A stretch of 64,000 bases of DNA from Streptomyces umbrinus (GTDB lineage: Bacteria > Actinomycetota > Actinomycetes > Streptomycetales > Streptomycetaceae). Both the position numbers and the translations under genes were made by a program. Positions 8,488-16,977 of this stretch are shown here, one piece after another; the stretch's first letter is position 1; each line of letters begins with the position of its first letter. The notes beneath the pieces were generated by a model, which saw only the letters and a program-made list of their open reading frames with translations, was not told the origin of the DNA and did not search any database. Where the stretch lies: the NCBI RefSeq assembly GCF_030817415.1, contig NZ_JAUSZI010000002.1, forward strand, positions 10,639,501-10,703,500. The letters are read 5' to 3'.

Positions 8488-8946
8488 CTAGATGCGCCAC
8501 CGACAGACGATCGTGAGCGTGGAGCGGCCGGGTGTGGCTATCCGTCTGTCAGACCCGCGTGGAGTCGGCAACAGGCGTTCGGCAGCTGCGCCCTCAGCGA
8601 CTCCGGTGAGAGGCAGGAGCGCCGTACGCGCCGGTGGGTTCGTTCCGCCGTGGGCTTGGGGGGTCAGGCCGAGGGCCGTGCAGAGAGTGCCGGAATGCGA
8701 ATGCGCGGGCGCGTCCCGGTCGGGTGACTCTGCCTCGGGCGAGGCGTCACTGGCCAGTACCAGCGGCGGCGAGTGACCGTGACCCGCGTCATGAGGCGAA
8801 GTAGGGCAGTGGAGGACGCCCGTCAGCAGGAGCGCGCCCAGCACCCAGGCCAGTAACCGCCGGGGTGACGGCGAGCCCGGTCGGGCGAGACGTACGAGGG
8901 GAGGGATCGGCACAGGTCCTCCGTGCGGCAGCCGTCCCCCCGGCAT
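8488..8946 (-). CDS. DUF6153-like small membrane protein
   Basis: About 152 aa from ATG 8946. One clear transmembrane segment ([19 protein letters not shown]) is followed by a His/Asp-rich external part ([21 protein letters not shown]) and a conserved-looking end ([11 protein letters not shown]). This layout (one membrane anchor, His-rich middle, hydrophobic C-terminal tail ending in I or V) fits DUF6153. Two more proteins of the same plan lie at 9135-9587 and 10685-11116. His and Cys clusters suggest metal binding, by inference. The start is uncertain and GTG codons downstream are possible. Confidence 0.6.
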   Translation of the reverse strand: MPGGRLPHGGPVPIPPLVRLARPGSPSPRRLLAWVLGALLLTGVLHCPTSPHDAGHGHSPPLVLASDASPEAESPDRDAPAHSHSGTLCTALGLTPQAHGGTNPPARTALLPLTGVAEGAAAERLLPTPRGSDRRIATPGRSTLTIVCRWRI

Positions 8947-9073
8947 GGTTGGGCAGAGGGGAGCGGCGAGGCGTCGGCGAGCGGTGAGCGAGCGCCCTCG
9001 TCCGGCCCGTTCACGGCCTGCGAGAGGCCGTACGGGAGGTCGGGCGCCTGGATCCAGCCAAAGCCGCACACAG

Positions 9074-9090
9074 TGGACATTAGTGGTCCA
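9074..9090. promoter_or_regulatory. Inverted repeat upstream of DUF6153-like gene
   Basis: TGGAC and GTCCA arms separated by seven bases, in the 188-base gap upstream of the gene starting at 8946. A possible operator; no regulator assigned. Confidence 0.3.
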
Positions 9091-9134
9091 TGTGGCTCAG
9101 AACGGTATTGGCCAGTGAAGGGGCGCGCCGAAAT

Positions 9135-9587
9135 CTAGACCTGCATCACAGCTGACGTTCTGGACTCCGCGAGCCCGGACCCGGTAGATCCCGATCCGAT
9201 AGGGGCGGCCTGACCGAGTGTCGCTTCGGCGGCCGAGAACGCCATGTCCAGCGGTGAGGTGCCGGGCGCGTCGAGTGAGACGCCGTGCTGCGGCTGACCG
9301 GGGACGCATTTCTGTGCGGGGTGGGAGGTCTGATGACCGTCGCCATGGGAGCCCGACGGTGTCTCCAGGAGCACCGGCTCCGCATCCTCGGTGGCGGCCT
9401 CGGCCTGGCCGCTGCCGCCATGGGTGGCCGTCGCCGTGGCGGGGGCAACGTGGCTCGCGACGCTCTCCGTGCTCACGCTATGGGCGTATACAAGGCCGAA
9501 CAGCATGGTGGCCAGCCCAAACAGATGCAGCAGACCGGCCCAAGGGCGAGTCTGCGGCGTACCGGAGGGAGACCAAGGCGTAACCAC
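9135..9587 (-). CDS. DUF6153-like small membrane protein, second copy
   Basis: 150 aa from GTG 9587. A hydrophobic segment (WAGLLHLFGLATMLFGLVYA) is followed by a long His/Gln/Glu-rich region (GSHGDGHQTSHPAQKC) and an end (SRTSAVMQV) resembling the DUF6153 tail. It shares layout but little sequence with its two neighbours of this kind. Probably anchored and facing outward; a metal role is inferred from the setting only. Confidence 0.6.
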   Translation of the reverse strand: MVTPWSPSGTPQTRPWAGLLHLFGLATMLFGLVYAHSVSTESVASHVAPATATATHGGSGQAEAATEDAEPVLLETPSGSHGDGHQTSHPAQKCVPGQPQHGVSLDAPGTSPLDMAFSAAEATLGQAAPIGSGSTGSGLAESRTSAVMQV

Positions 9588-9910
9588 GCCGTGATCCTAA
9601 CGCGTCCGTTGCCGCATGGATGACCCGGTTCCGGAACGGTGTCTTAACAACTGGTGTGTGGATTAGGCGAGTTGCTCGTAGCGAATGCGTGGGGCGCTGT
9701 GCTGCTCGTGGAGTTGAGTGCCCCGGTCACAGGGGGACGGGCCCCGTACGGTCCCCGAAGGATTCCACCCCTCGACCGGCTCATGCGGTGCCCGCCCAGG
9801 TCGCCTCCTGTGCAGGAAGTCACAGAGTTCCATTGACCTCCTAGGTGTTCGCGGATTCGTCCTGCGGTCGAGCAGTGGGTTCTTGCGCTCCCTGGTGGCT
9901 CGCGGACCCG
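9588..9910. other. Intergenic region, nothing recognised
   Basis: 323 bases with open frames on the plus strand but no supported gene, hairpin or operator. Confidence 0.4.
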
Positions 9911-10148
9911 CTACTGCGCATCAGGCGGTGCGGTCAGCAGGCCACCGGCGGCCGCGGTGCCCGCTGCCGGACCGAGGGTGGAGCCCACCTGGTAGGTGGT
10001 GTTGACGATGCCGGAGGCCAGGCCCGCGATCCTGCAGAACGCCAGACATCTTCGCCGGGGTGTATGCCGGTGATATGCCGAGTGCGGCGATCGGTGAGGC
10101 GGGCGGGACGTCCACCAGGAAGGTGCCGGTCGGCTCTACGGTCGCCAA
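9911..10148 (-). pseudogene. MFS drug-exporter (EmrB/QacA type) C-terminal remnant
   Basis: Two frames carry pieces of a 14-helix MFS exporter. The upstream piece has GTFLVDVPPASPIAALGI, as in the helix 5-6 loop. The downstream piece, in another frame, has GLASGIVNTTYQVGSTLGPA followed by AAGTAAAGGLLTAPP and a TAG at 9911-9913. The parts between (helices 7 to about 11) are missing, so both a deletion and a frame change have occurred. Traces of the same gene may extend to about 10260. Confidence 0.65.
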
Positions 10149-10599
10149 CCACGGTAGACCCAGGGCGAGGACAGCCGTCTGCCGCTGCTCTCCTTCGGGG
10201 GAGCGGGGCTGGGCGGCCCGGGCCCACTGGGCGTGCTGGGAGGAGTCGGCCTCGACTGGGGTCTATGTCTCTGTCGGCGGTGCCTCGGAATCCTGCGGGC
10301 GAGTTGACGCATCGATGATCGTATGCGGGCAGAGCGATGCAGCCGCGGACTGAGCACCGTCTGCGTCTACTAAGATGTTTCGTATCCCTGCCGGTCGGTG
10401 GGTGCCGCAAGCGCAGCACCCGTCCGGCCCCTGAGTGGCACGGTGGACTCCGGCCGCACGTTTGCGCGGCCGGTCGTGGGGCGCGGTCGCGGCTTGGCGC
10501 ACAGGAAGCGGTACGCGAGTGCCGGGCGTCGTCCGCAGCCGTGGCCCTGCTGTAGCCAATGGAGGGCTCGGAGCGGGGTGGTCCGGGAAAACGTACAAC
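10149..10599. other. Intergenic region, mostly unassigned
   Basis: The first 100 bases may be further MFS debris. The rest has no supported gene. The right end runs into the promoter of the DUF6153 gene at 10685. Confidence 0.35.
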
Positions 10600-10617
10600 A
10601 CCCCCCGGGGGTATAGT
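10600..10617 (+). promoter_or_regulatory. CsoR-type copper operator over a -10 box (candidate)
   Basis: A five-C/five-G symmetric core (10602-10611) followed by TATAGT (10612-10617) as -10. A C-tract/G-tract dyad flanked by TA is the form of CsoR/RicR copper-sensor sites. It lies 68 bases upstream of the DUF6153 start and the multicopper oxidase. No csoR gene is in the window. Confidence 0.45.
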
Positions 10618-10684
10618 CGTACAGGGCTTCGGTGCTCGCACACGGCTGTGCGACACGGCAGGTGCCGAACCACAGGTGGAGACG

Positions 10685-11116
10685 ATGACGATACGGGCAG
10701 CTCGCAGCGTCGGCGGCACTGCCGTCCGCTGGGCGTACGGGGCGTTCCTCGCCCTTTTTGTCGCGCTGGCCGTTCTCGTTCACCACGAAACGTCCGCGCC
10801 AGGTGTCCCGTCGGCGCAGCGCGCAGCACATGGCGCCATGTCGAGCGCTGCTCATATCCTCCACGTGATGCCGGGCGAGGCGGCATGGTCCGTCTCGGGC
10901 GCCTCGCCGCACAACGTCGGCGACAGCGGGTGTGCCGCACCCGGAATGCAGCACTGCGCCACGGTGAGCATCGGCTCCGTGCAGCTCGCCGTGCCTGGCC
11001 TGATCGCGTTCGACCCGCTGTCGAACCTGCGGCAGTACACGGTCGGACGCACGCCCGGCGCCACGGTCGGCCGTGCACCGCCCGATCTGTCCGTCCTCTC
11101 TCAACTGCGCATATAG
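10685..11116 (+). CDS. DUF6153 small membrane protein, first gene of copper operon
   Basis: 143 aa from ATG 10685. One membrane segment (AYGAFLALFVALAVLVHHE) precedes a His/Met-containing outer part (HGAMSSAAHILHVMPG) and a Cys pair (CAAPGMQHC). The tail APPDLSVLSQLRI is the conserved end of DUF6153 proteins. The multicopper oxidase follows after 75 bases on the same strand, and the CsoR-like site lies upstream. A copper-responsive operon with a periplasm-facing metal-binding helper is the likely reading; the molecular role of DUF6153 is not known to me. Confidence 0.75.
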   Translation: MTIRAARSVGGTAVRWAYGAFLALFVALAVLVHHETSAPGVPSAQRAAHGAMSSAAHILHVMPGEAAWSVSGASPHNVGDSGCAAPGMQHCATVSIGSVQLAVPGLIAFDPLSNLRQYTVGRTPGATVGRAPPDLSVLSQLRI

Positions 11117-11191
11117 GCCGCGCCGGACGGCGCGCGATGTGCCGTCCCTCCGCGACCACATCGGCAGTTTTCAAACAGAGGACACAAGGCA

Positions 11192-12805
11192 ATGAACAGC
11201 ACCAACCGCCGTTCCGTCCTGCTCGCTGGGCTGGGCGTCGCCGGGGCCGGCGCGCTCGCCGCCTGCAGCAGCGGCTCCAGCAACACCGCTCTCGTCAACC
11301 CTGCCGGCTCGGCGGTCGCCGACAGCGAGAAGAAGCGCGCCAGCACCGGACGGAAGCACAGGCTCACCCTGACCGCCGCACCCGCCATGATCGACCTGGG
11401 TGGCGGCGTCATGCCCAAGACCTGGGCGTTCGACGGCCGCGCTCCGGGCAAGGAGGTCCGGCTCTCCGTCGGCGACACCCTGGTCGCTGAGCTGTCCAAC
11501 CAGCTCCCGAACAAGACCGCCACGTCGATCCACTGGCATGGCATCGCGCTGCGCAACGACATGGACGGCGTGCCGCCCGCCACCCAGACCACCGTTCGGG
11601 CCGGCTCCACCTTCACCTACCGGTTCATCGCCGACGCCCCCGGTACGTACTTCTTCCACCCGCACGTCGGCGTCCAGTTGGACCGTGGCCTGTACGCTCC
11701 GCTGATCGTCGAGGACCCGAAGGAGAGCCTCGACTACGACGACGAGTGGGTCGTCCTGCTCGACGACTGGGTGGACGGAGTCACCGGCACCCCCGACGAA
11801 GTCTTCGCCGAGCTGAAGCAGGGCATGGCCGGCATGGGCATGGGGGACAGCAGCCCCAGCGCGGGCTCCAGCGGCATGGAAGGCCACGACATGGGGGACA
11901 TGGGCGGGATGGACATGGGTGAGGCCGCGTCCCCCTCGGCCTCCGCCTCGTCCGACGGTATGTCGATGAAGTTCATGCTCATGGGCGCAGAGAGCGATCT
12001 GCTCGGCGGTGACGCCGGCGACGTGAAATACCCGCACCACCTGGTCAACGGCCGGGTGGCGGCCGATCCGGACGTCTACACCGGCAGGCCCGGCAGGAAG
12101 GTGCGGCTGCGGATCATCAACGCGGGCGGGGACACCGCCTACCGGGTCGCTCTCGGCGACCACAAGCTGACCATCACCCACACCGACGGCTTCCCGGTCC
12201 GGCACCAGGAGGTGGACGCGCTGCTGGTCGGCATGGGGGAGCGGTACGACGTCCTCGTCACCCTCGGCGACGGCGTCTTTCCGCTCGTCGCCCTGGCCGA
12301 GGGTAAGGACGCCACTGGCCTGGCCCTGGTGCGGACCGGCTCGGGGGGCACGCCGTCCGCCGCCGTCCGGCCGAAGGAGCTCGACGGCATGATCATGACG
12401 GCGTCCCGGCTGCGGGCTGCCGACGAGGTGCGCCTGAAGTCTGCCGAGGCCGACGTCGTGCACCGGATCGAGCTGACCGGCGGGATGGAGAAGTACAACT
12501 GGGCCATCAACGGAGAGCCGTTCGACATGAACGCCCCCGAGGCGAGCCCGATCCTCGTTGAGGAGGGTCAGCGGGTGCGGCTCGACTTCGTCAACACCAC
12601 CGACATGTGGCACCCGATGCACCTGCACGGCCATACGTATCAACTCGGCGGCTCCGGCCCGCGCAAGGACACCGCGATCGTGCTGCCCAAGAAGAAGCTG
12701 TCCGTGTTCTTCGACGCGGACAACCCGGGCCAGTGGATGCTGCACTGCCACAACGCGTACCACGGAGAGGCCGGGATGATGGCGAACGTGGCCTATCGGG
12801 CCTGA
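11192..12805 (+). CDS. Multicopper oxidase lipoprotein
   Basis: 537 aa. It oxidises Cu(I) or organic substrates and reduces O2 to water at the cell surface. The signal peptide ends in LAAC (Cys25). All four copper-ligand motifs are present: HWH at 114-116, HPH at 156-158, HPMHLHGH at 474-481 and HCHNAYH at 518-524 with axial Met529. A Met/His-rich insert (GMAGMGMGD through GMEGHDMGDMGGMDMGE, about residues 211-246) interrupts the domain before the middle cupredoxin. This matches CueO/CopA-type copper-tolerance oxidases, where such inserts bind Cu(I). A perfect hairpin follows at 12824. Confidence 0.95.
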   Translation: MNSTNRRSVLLAGLGVAGAGALAACSSGSSNTALVNPAGSAVADSEKKRASTGRKHRLTLTAAPAMIDLGGGVMPKTWAFDGRAPGKEVRLSVGDTLVAELSNQLPNKTATSIHWHGIALRNDMDGVPPATQTTVRAGSTFTYRFIADAPGTYFFHPHVGVQLDRGLYAPLIVEDPKESLDYDDEWVVLLDDWVDGVTGTPDEVFAELKQGMAGMGMGDSSPSAGSSGMEGHDMGDMGGMDMGEAASPSASASSDGMSMKFMLMGAESDLLGGDAGDVKYPHHLVNGRVAADPDVYTGRPGRKVRLRIINAGGDTAYRVALGDHKLTITHTDGFPVRHQEVDALLVGMGERYDVLVTLGDGVFPLVALAEGKDATGLALVRTGSGGTPSAAVRPKELDGMIMTASRLRAADEVRLKSAEADVVHRIELTGGMEKYNWAINGEPFDMNAPEASPILVEEGQRVRLDFVNTTDMWHPMHLHGHTYQLGGSGPRKDTAIVLPKKKLSVFFDADNPGQWMLHCHNAYHGEAGMMANVAYRA

Positions 12806-12823
12806 CGATCGCTTCCCGTGCAG

Positions 12824-12856
12824 GGCCGGACTCACCGGCGGTTGGTGAGTCCGGCC
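12824..12856 (+). terminator. Terminator of the multicopper oxidase
   Basis: 13-bp perfect stem (GGCCGGACTCACC and its complement) with a 7-base loop, about 20 bases past the stop. It sits between convergent genes and may serve both. Confidence 0.8.
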
Positions 12857-12889
12857 GAACGCGGCGTACAGGTGGCTTGTCTCTTGGAG

Positions 12890-13168
12890 TCAGTGACCGT
12901 GACCGTCCTCCTCGTGACGGGACTCCGCGGAGGTCACGCTCGATTCCGGTGCGGGGGACTCGGAGGCGGAGGCGGGCGGGTCCTCCTTGGTGTCGTGCTC
13001 GGTCGTTTCCTCCTCCGTGCCGCCGCCGTGGCTGTGTCCGCTCTCGCCGGAGGGTTCAGCCATCCCCTCCGCCACCGCGCGCAGACCGAAGAAGCTGACG
13101 GCAGCGGTGAGAAGTACTGCCAGCCCCAGAGGGCCGAAGATGCGATCGGCGGCGGTATGAGCAGCCAC
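12890..13168 (-). CDS. Small membrane protein with His/Asp-rich tail
   Basis: 92 aa. One hydrophobic segment (IFGPLGLAVLLTAAVSFFGL, about 10-29) precedes an acidic, His-rich tail (SGHSHGGGTEEETTEHD and RHEEDGHGH at the end). It is not a family I can name. The anchor plus metal-binding-like tail and the position beside the multicopper oxidase suggest a metal-binding accessory protein, by inference. Confidence 0.6.
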   Translation of the reverse strand: MAAHTAADRIFGPLGLAVLLTAAVSFFGLRAVAEGMAEPSGESGHSHGGGTEEETTEHDTKEDPPASASESPAPESSVTSAESRHEEDGHGH

Positions 13169-13330
13169 GGATCGTCATGACCATGAATCCCCGCCTCCGG
13201 GGAACGCGGCCAGTCGAGCCGCCCTCATCCGGCGACTTCGCCCCGACCTTCCGACCTTCGACGCTGTGCCACTGGACAAGCGAATGGGCGGGGCCGCGCG
13301 AATTCGGCAGCGTACTTCGCAGGCTGGGTC

Positions 13331-14203
13331 TCAGGAGGTAAGCGGTGCGAGCTCGGTGAAGGTCTTCCCGCCGTCGCGGGACTCGTACACGCCGGTCTGA
13401 GTCGCGGCGAGGACGTGGTCGGCGTCCACGGCGGTCAGCGCCTGGGGCTGCCCGCCCGGTACGGCCGACAGCTGTTTCCACGTCGTGCCGCCGTCCTCGC
13501 TGCGGCTCAGTTTTCCGGCCGGGTCGATGCCGAACAGGGCCTTCTCGACGGGCCAGGACAGGAAGGCCTGGACTGGTCCGGCCCCCTTGTCGAAGGTGCG
13601 CCCGCCGTCGGCGCTGGAGACAACCCCTTCGGCCGTCGTGGCCAACAGAGTCTCGTTTCCGGTCGGGTCCGCCGCGAGGGCCAGAGCGTCCAGTGTTGCC
13701 CTGTTGTCCCAGCTCTTGAGGTCACCGCTGACCTTGACCTGTCCGCTCTCGTATCCGTAGACCGTGTCTTTGACCGAGTTCAGCGAGTGGAAGTCGGCCT
13801 CTCCCGACAGCGACCGCGACGTCCACGTTCGGCCCGCGTCCTTGGTCTCGATCGCGCCGAGATTGCCGGGGCGGTCGCCGTCGGGCGCGCCGTGTCCGCT
13901 GGCGATGAACGTGTTCTTGCCGGTCACCGTGAAGCCCATGAAGTCGTCCTTGCGGTCGCCGACGAGTTTCGGCTTCTGCCCTTTGGCCACCGTGTAGAGA
14001 CCGTTGTGAGTGGCGACGTACGCACGTCCGTCGGCCGGATCGACACCCAGGCCGTGCACATGCGCGAGCATCTCCGAGGAACCCGATGCGTCTGTCCCCG
14101 TGTCCGTGTCTGACGAACCGCCTCTGCAGGCGGCGAGGACCAGGGCTGCGAGCGTGACGCTCGCAGCAGCGAGGAGAGGGCGGGCGGCCGGGCGTGCAGT
14201 CAC
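13331..14203 (-). CDS. F510_1955-type lipoprotein with BNR-like repeats
   Basis: 290 aa from GTG 14203. Signal peptide with lipobox LAAC (Cys26), then a beta-propeller-like body. BNR/Asp-box repeats are visible as KDAGRTWTS, ADGGRTF, EDGGTTW and RDGGKTF, roughly evenly spaced. It matches proteins annotated as the F510_1955 glycosylhydrolase family, often found beside copper genes; an enzymatic activity has not been shown to my knowledge. It lies 55 bases after the NlpC/P60 stop on the same strand, so it may share that gene's promoter and BlaI-type control. Confidence 0.75.
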   Translation of the reverse strand: MTARPAARPLLAAASVTLAALVLAACRGGSSDTDTGTDASGSSEMLAHVHGLGVDPADGRAYVATHNGLYTVAKGQKPKLVGDRKDDFMGFTVTGKNTFIASGHGAPDGDRPGNLGAIETKDAGRTWTSRSLSGEADFHSLNSVKDTVYGYESGQVKVSGDLKSWDNRATLDALALAADPTGNETLLATTAEGVVSSADGGRTFDKGAGPVQAFLSWPVEKALFGIDPAGKLSRSEDGGTTWKQLSAVPGGQPQALTAVDADHVLAATQTGVYESRDGGKTFTELAPLTS

Positions 14204-14258
14204 GGAAGTTCCTCGGGCGGTGCGGGTGTTGATGCCCAGGGCCGGTCGGCCGCGTAGG

Positions 14259-15284
14259 TCAGGGTCGGCTGGCGGCGAAGAACGGCATGCTGTCCAGAGG
14301 GACGATCTCGACGTTCTTGCCAGTGCGCGGGGCGTGGATGGCCTTGCCGTTGCCGACGTACATCCCGTTGTGCTGGGTGCTGTTGTACCAATAGATGATG
14401 TCGCCGGGCTGCAGATCCGACTTGGCCACCTTGCGGCCCGCGTCGTACTGCTGCTGGACGGTGCGCGGCAGCGAGACGCCCGCCGCACGCCAAGACGCAC
14501 CCGTCAGCCCTGAGCAGTCGAAGGAGTTGGGGCCGGTCGAGCCCCACTCGTAGGGCTTGCCGAGCTGTGCGTAGGCGAAGTCAAGTGCGGCCTTGGCGCG
14601 GCCGCTGGCGGGGCCGTTGTAGGAGGCGGCTGTGTCGCTGGCGCCCGTGGCGGCGTCGTCGCGCTCCTGGTCGGCTTCCATCTTGGCGCGCTGCTGGACG
14701 GTCAGACTGTTCAGCAGCTTGCGGGCCTCGGCGAGTTTGCCCTGGACCTCGTCTTTTGTCTCAGCGGCCTTGGCGCGCGTCTCCTCCAGGGACTTCAGCC
14801 GTTTCGTGACGGCCGCGCGGTCCTGCGTGAGCTCGCGTTGCTTGCTCTGCATGGCGCGCAGAGCGTCGGCCTGCCGGTCGCTGGTACGGCCCATCATCTG
14901 GGCCTTGTCGAGGTAGTCGTCCGGATCGCCGGACAGGAAGAGCTGCACGCTGGGGTCGATCCCGCCGCTGCGGTACTGCGCGGTGGCCAACGGGCCTATC
15001 TTTGCGCGCAGTTCGTTTACCTCCTCCTGCTTGCGGGCGATGCGGTCCTGCCCGCGGTCGGCCTCGCGCTGGAGCTTCTTCTGCTCCTCGCGGATCGCGT
15101 TGTACTCCTCGGTGGGGGCCTCAGCCTCCTCGTAGAGCTTCTCCACCTGCTTGCGCACCTCGTCCATCGTCGGCTTCGGGGCGGCCTGGCTCTGCGTCGG
15201 CAGGAGGCTGACGGCACCGGCAGCTATGCCGAGGGTGGCGATCCGGGTGCGACTGGGCGGCTTCGGGCGGCGGTGGGTTCCCAT
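14259..15284 (-). CDS. NlpC/P60 peptidoglycan hydrolase (RipA-like)
   Basis: 341 aa, secreted. A signal peptide (cleavage near residue 35, SQAAP) is followed by a long coiled coil (about 38-215, rich in KLQREADRGQDRIARKQEEV-type sequence). The NlpC/P60 domain has catalytic Cys257 in DCSGL and His305 in HNGMYVG. His317 lies a few residues on in IHAPRTGK. It cleaves stem peptides, probably D-Glu-mDAP bonds, during wall remodelling; in mycobacterial RipA the coiled coil is inhibitory. A BlaI-type site lies 75 bases upstream, matching that of the L,D-transpeptidase, so the two wall enzymes are probably co-regulated. Confidence 0.92.
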   Translation of the reverse strand: MGTHRRPKPPSRTRIATLGIAAGAVSLLPTQSQAAPKPTMDEVRKQVEKLYEEAEAPTEEYNAIREEQKKLQREADRGQDRIARKQEEVNELRAKIGPLATAQYRSGGIDPSVQLFLSGDPDDYLDKAQMMGRTSDRQADALRAMQSKQRELTQDRAAVTKRLKSLEETRAKAAETKDEVQGKLAEARKLLNSLTVQQRAKMEADQERDDAATGASDTAASYNGPASGRAKAALDFAYAQLGKPYEWGSTGPNSFDCSGLTGASWRAAGVSLPRTVQQQYDAGRKVAKSDLQPGDIIYWYNSTQHNGMYVGNGKAIHAPRTGKNVEIVPLDSMPFFAASRP

Positions 15285-15358
15285 TCCGTGGGCACTCCTC
15301 TGCTCGTCTGCACGTGGGCCGGGACGTGCATGGATTACGTCGCCCGAATGAGGGAAAA

Positions 15359-15377
15359 CTTAGTAGATTCGTAGAAC
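15359..15377 (-). promoter_or_regulatory. BlaI-type operator upstream of the NlpC/P60 gene
   Basis: Plus-strand CTTAGTAGATTCGTAGAAC. Aligned with the site at 5588-5604 it differs at only a few positions and keeps both GTAGA half sites and the ATT spacer. It lies in the 292-base gap between blaI and the NlpC/P60 gene. Confidence 0.6.
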
Positions 15378-15576
15378 GGGTGGCAAGCCGAGTCCGAAAA
15401 GGGGGGTTCTCGCCCACGGTTGTCGTGGTTCGGAAGGGATAGGTGACCAGCAGGTGCGTTGACGCGTGCCCACGTACACCAGATGGGTACAGGTGCGCGA
15501 TGCGGTTCGGGTGCTGTGCGCTGTCGCATATGGCGCGGCAACGTCGATCGTCGTCGCGTAACCGATGGGGAGGTGC

Positions 15577-15945
15577 TCAGGCCTTGGCCCGACGCCCCGC
15601 GTTCCGCAGGGCTTTGCGCAGGGCGGCCATCTCGTCCTCGGACATGTTCTCCACGAAGTGGGACAGGGCCACCGAGCGGTCCTCGCTGGCACCCAGCGCG
15701 TCTTCCATGAGCGCAGCCGAGTAGGCCTCGCGGGTGCGGACCGGCGCATACAGCCAGGCGCGGCCTTGCTTGGTGCGCAGCAGCCAGCCCTTGTTGTAGA
15801 GGATGTTGGCCACGGTCATGACCGTGGTGTACGCGACTTCCCGCTGCTTGTTGATGTCGTTCACGACTTCACGCACCGTGGCGGGACGGTTCCACTTCCA
15901 CAGGCGGTCCATGATCTCCGCCTCGAGATCTCCCAGCCGCCGCAT
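15577..15945 (-). CDS. blaI: BlaI/MecI-family repressor
   Basis: 122 aa. A winged-helix DNA-binding domain (RPATVREVVNDINKQ, then YTTVMTVANILYNKGWL) is followed by the dimerisation helices. Such repressors are released when an M56 protease cleaves them. ATG 15945 is chosen; GTG 15948 is adjacent. No M56 gene lies next to it; the only one here is at 1560, beside a broken blaI. Upstream of its start, CATAGTAGAC repeats the half site seen at 5588 and 15359, so it likely represses itself and the two wall enzymes. Confidence 0.9.
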   Translation of the reverse strand: MRRLGDLEAEIMDRLWKWNRPATVREVVNDINKQREVAYTTVMTVANILYNKGWLLRTKQGRAWLYAPVRTREAYSAALMEDALGASEDRSVALSHFVENMSEDEMAALRKALRNAGRRAKA

Positions 15946-15979
15946 GACCGTTCCTCTCCGCCGTTGTTGTACGCAGATC

Positions 15980-15990
15980 CATAGTAGACG
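15980..15990 (-). promoter_or_regulatory. BlaI-type half site upstream of blaI
   Basis: CATAGTAGACG contains the GTAGAC half found in the 5588 operator, with CGCAGAT as a weaker partner just to the left. It lies about 35-45 bases upstream of the blaI start. Confidence 0.4.
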
Positions 15991-16002
15991 GCAGGGCACT
16001 CG

Positions 16003-16977
16003 TTACCCGAGCGGAAGGGGCAGAAGCAGCGGCTGGTCCCTCGAATCGTTCCCGGTGGTGCATGTCATCACGTCGTGAGACGCGGGGCGTAACGAGCGTT
16101 CGGATCTGTGCAGAGTATTTTGTTGTTTGGTTCCAAGTCGGGCATTGCGCCAGTTCAGGGTGGGTTCGCGGGTTAGTCGTCTGTTTATGAGGTCGATCAT
16201 CGCAATGCGGATCATGGCTTCGGGGCGATGCGGATGGGTCTCGTAGCCGCGGACGAGACGGCGATGGTGCATCAGCAGGCCGAAGGTCCGCTCGACGACC
16301 CAGCGCCGCGGGGTCACCTTGAATCCCTTCGCGAACGGATCCCGGCGGACGGCTTCGACGTCGATACCGAGACGTGCGCCGTGACCGATGGCTTTGGTGC
16401 GGTACCCGGTGTCCGTCCAGGCCTTTCTGACCTGTGGGTTTGAGGTGGCGATCCGGGACAGTAGGTGGATGCCGCCGATGTTGTCGGAGACGCTGGCAGC
16501 GGTGACCCGGACGGCGAGGAGTCGGCTGGGAGTGTCGACGCCGAGGTGACGCTTGCGGCCTGCGATCTTCTTCCCTGCGTCGATTCCCTGCCCAGAAGCC
16601 GGCACGTTCGCGGAGGTCTTGACGCTCTGGGCATCGAGCGCGCAGGCGCTCGGCTCGGCGTTCCGGCCTTCGGCCTGGCGCACCAAATGGCGAAGGGCGC
16701 CGTTGAGTTGGTGGAAGACACCGTCCTTCCGTCACGCGGCGAAGTACCCGTAGACGGTCTCCCGCGGTGCGAAGTCGTGCGGCAGGTGGTGCCGAGGGAT
16801 CCCGGTCCGGTCCACATACAGGATGGCGTCCATGATCCGGCGCAGGTCATGCTGGGGCCGGCGCCCGATATCCAGACCCATTCCCCTGTGCTCGGCCCGC
16901 CAGGCGGTCAGGGCGGGCTCAATCAACTCCCAGCGGGCATCGGACAGATCGCTGGGATACGGGCGCTGTCGCGTCAT
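16003..16977 (-). pseudogene. IS5-family transposase with one nonsense codon
   Basis: ATG 16977 starts MTRQRPYPSDLSDARWELIE, the usual opening of Streptomyces IS5-family DDE transposases. The frame stops at TGA 16732-16734 in GYFAA*RKDGVFHQLN, where relatives have Trp, and continues in the same frame with DAQSVKTSANV, GKKIAGRKRH and VVERTFGLLMHHRRL. One TGG to TGA change therefore explains the break; no frameshift is needed. The frame has no stop before the left terminal repeat at 16113 and reads out to 16003, so the natural C-terminus is uncertain. Probably inactive unless read through. Confidence 0.85.

Noticed and set aside
13056..13330. A gene upstream of the 92-aa His-rich protein on the minus strand
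   Set aside because: Open frames there are Arg/Gly-rich and lack starts with ribosome sites; the gap is more likely the promoter and the 3' end of the F510_1955 gene.
16003..16977. Programmed frameshift in the IS5 transposase
   Set aside because: Both halves are in the same frame; a single in-frame TGA explains the break.
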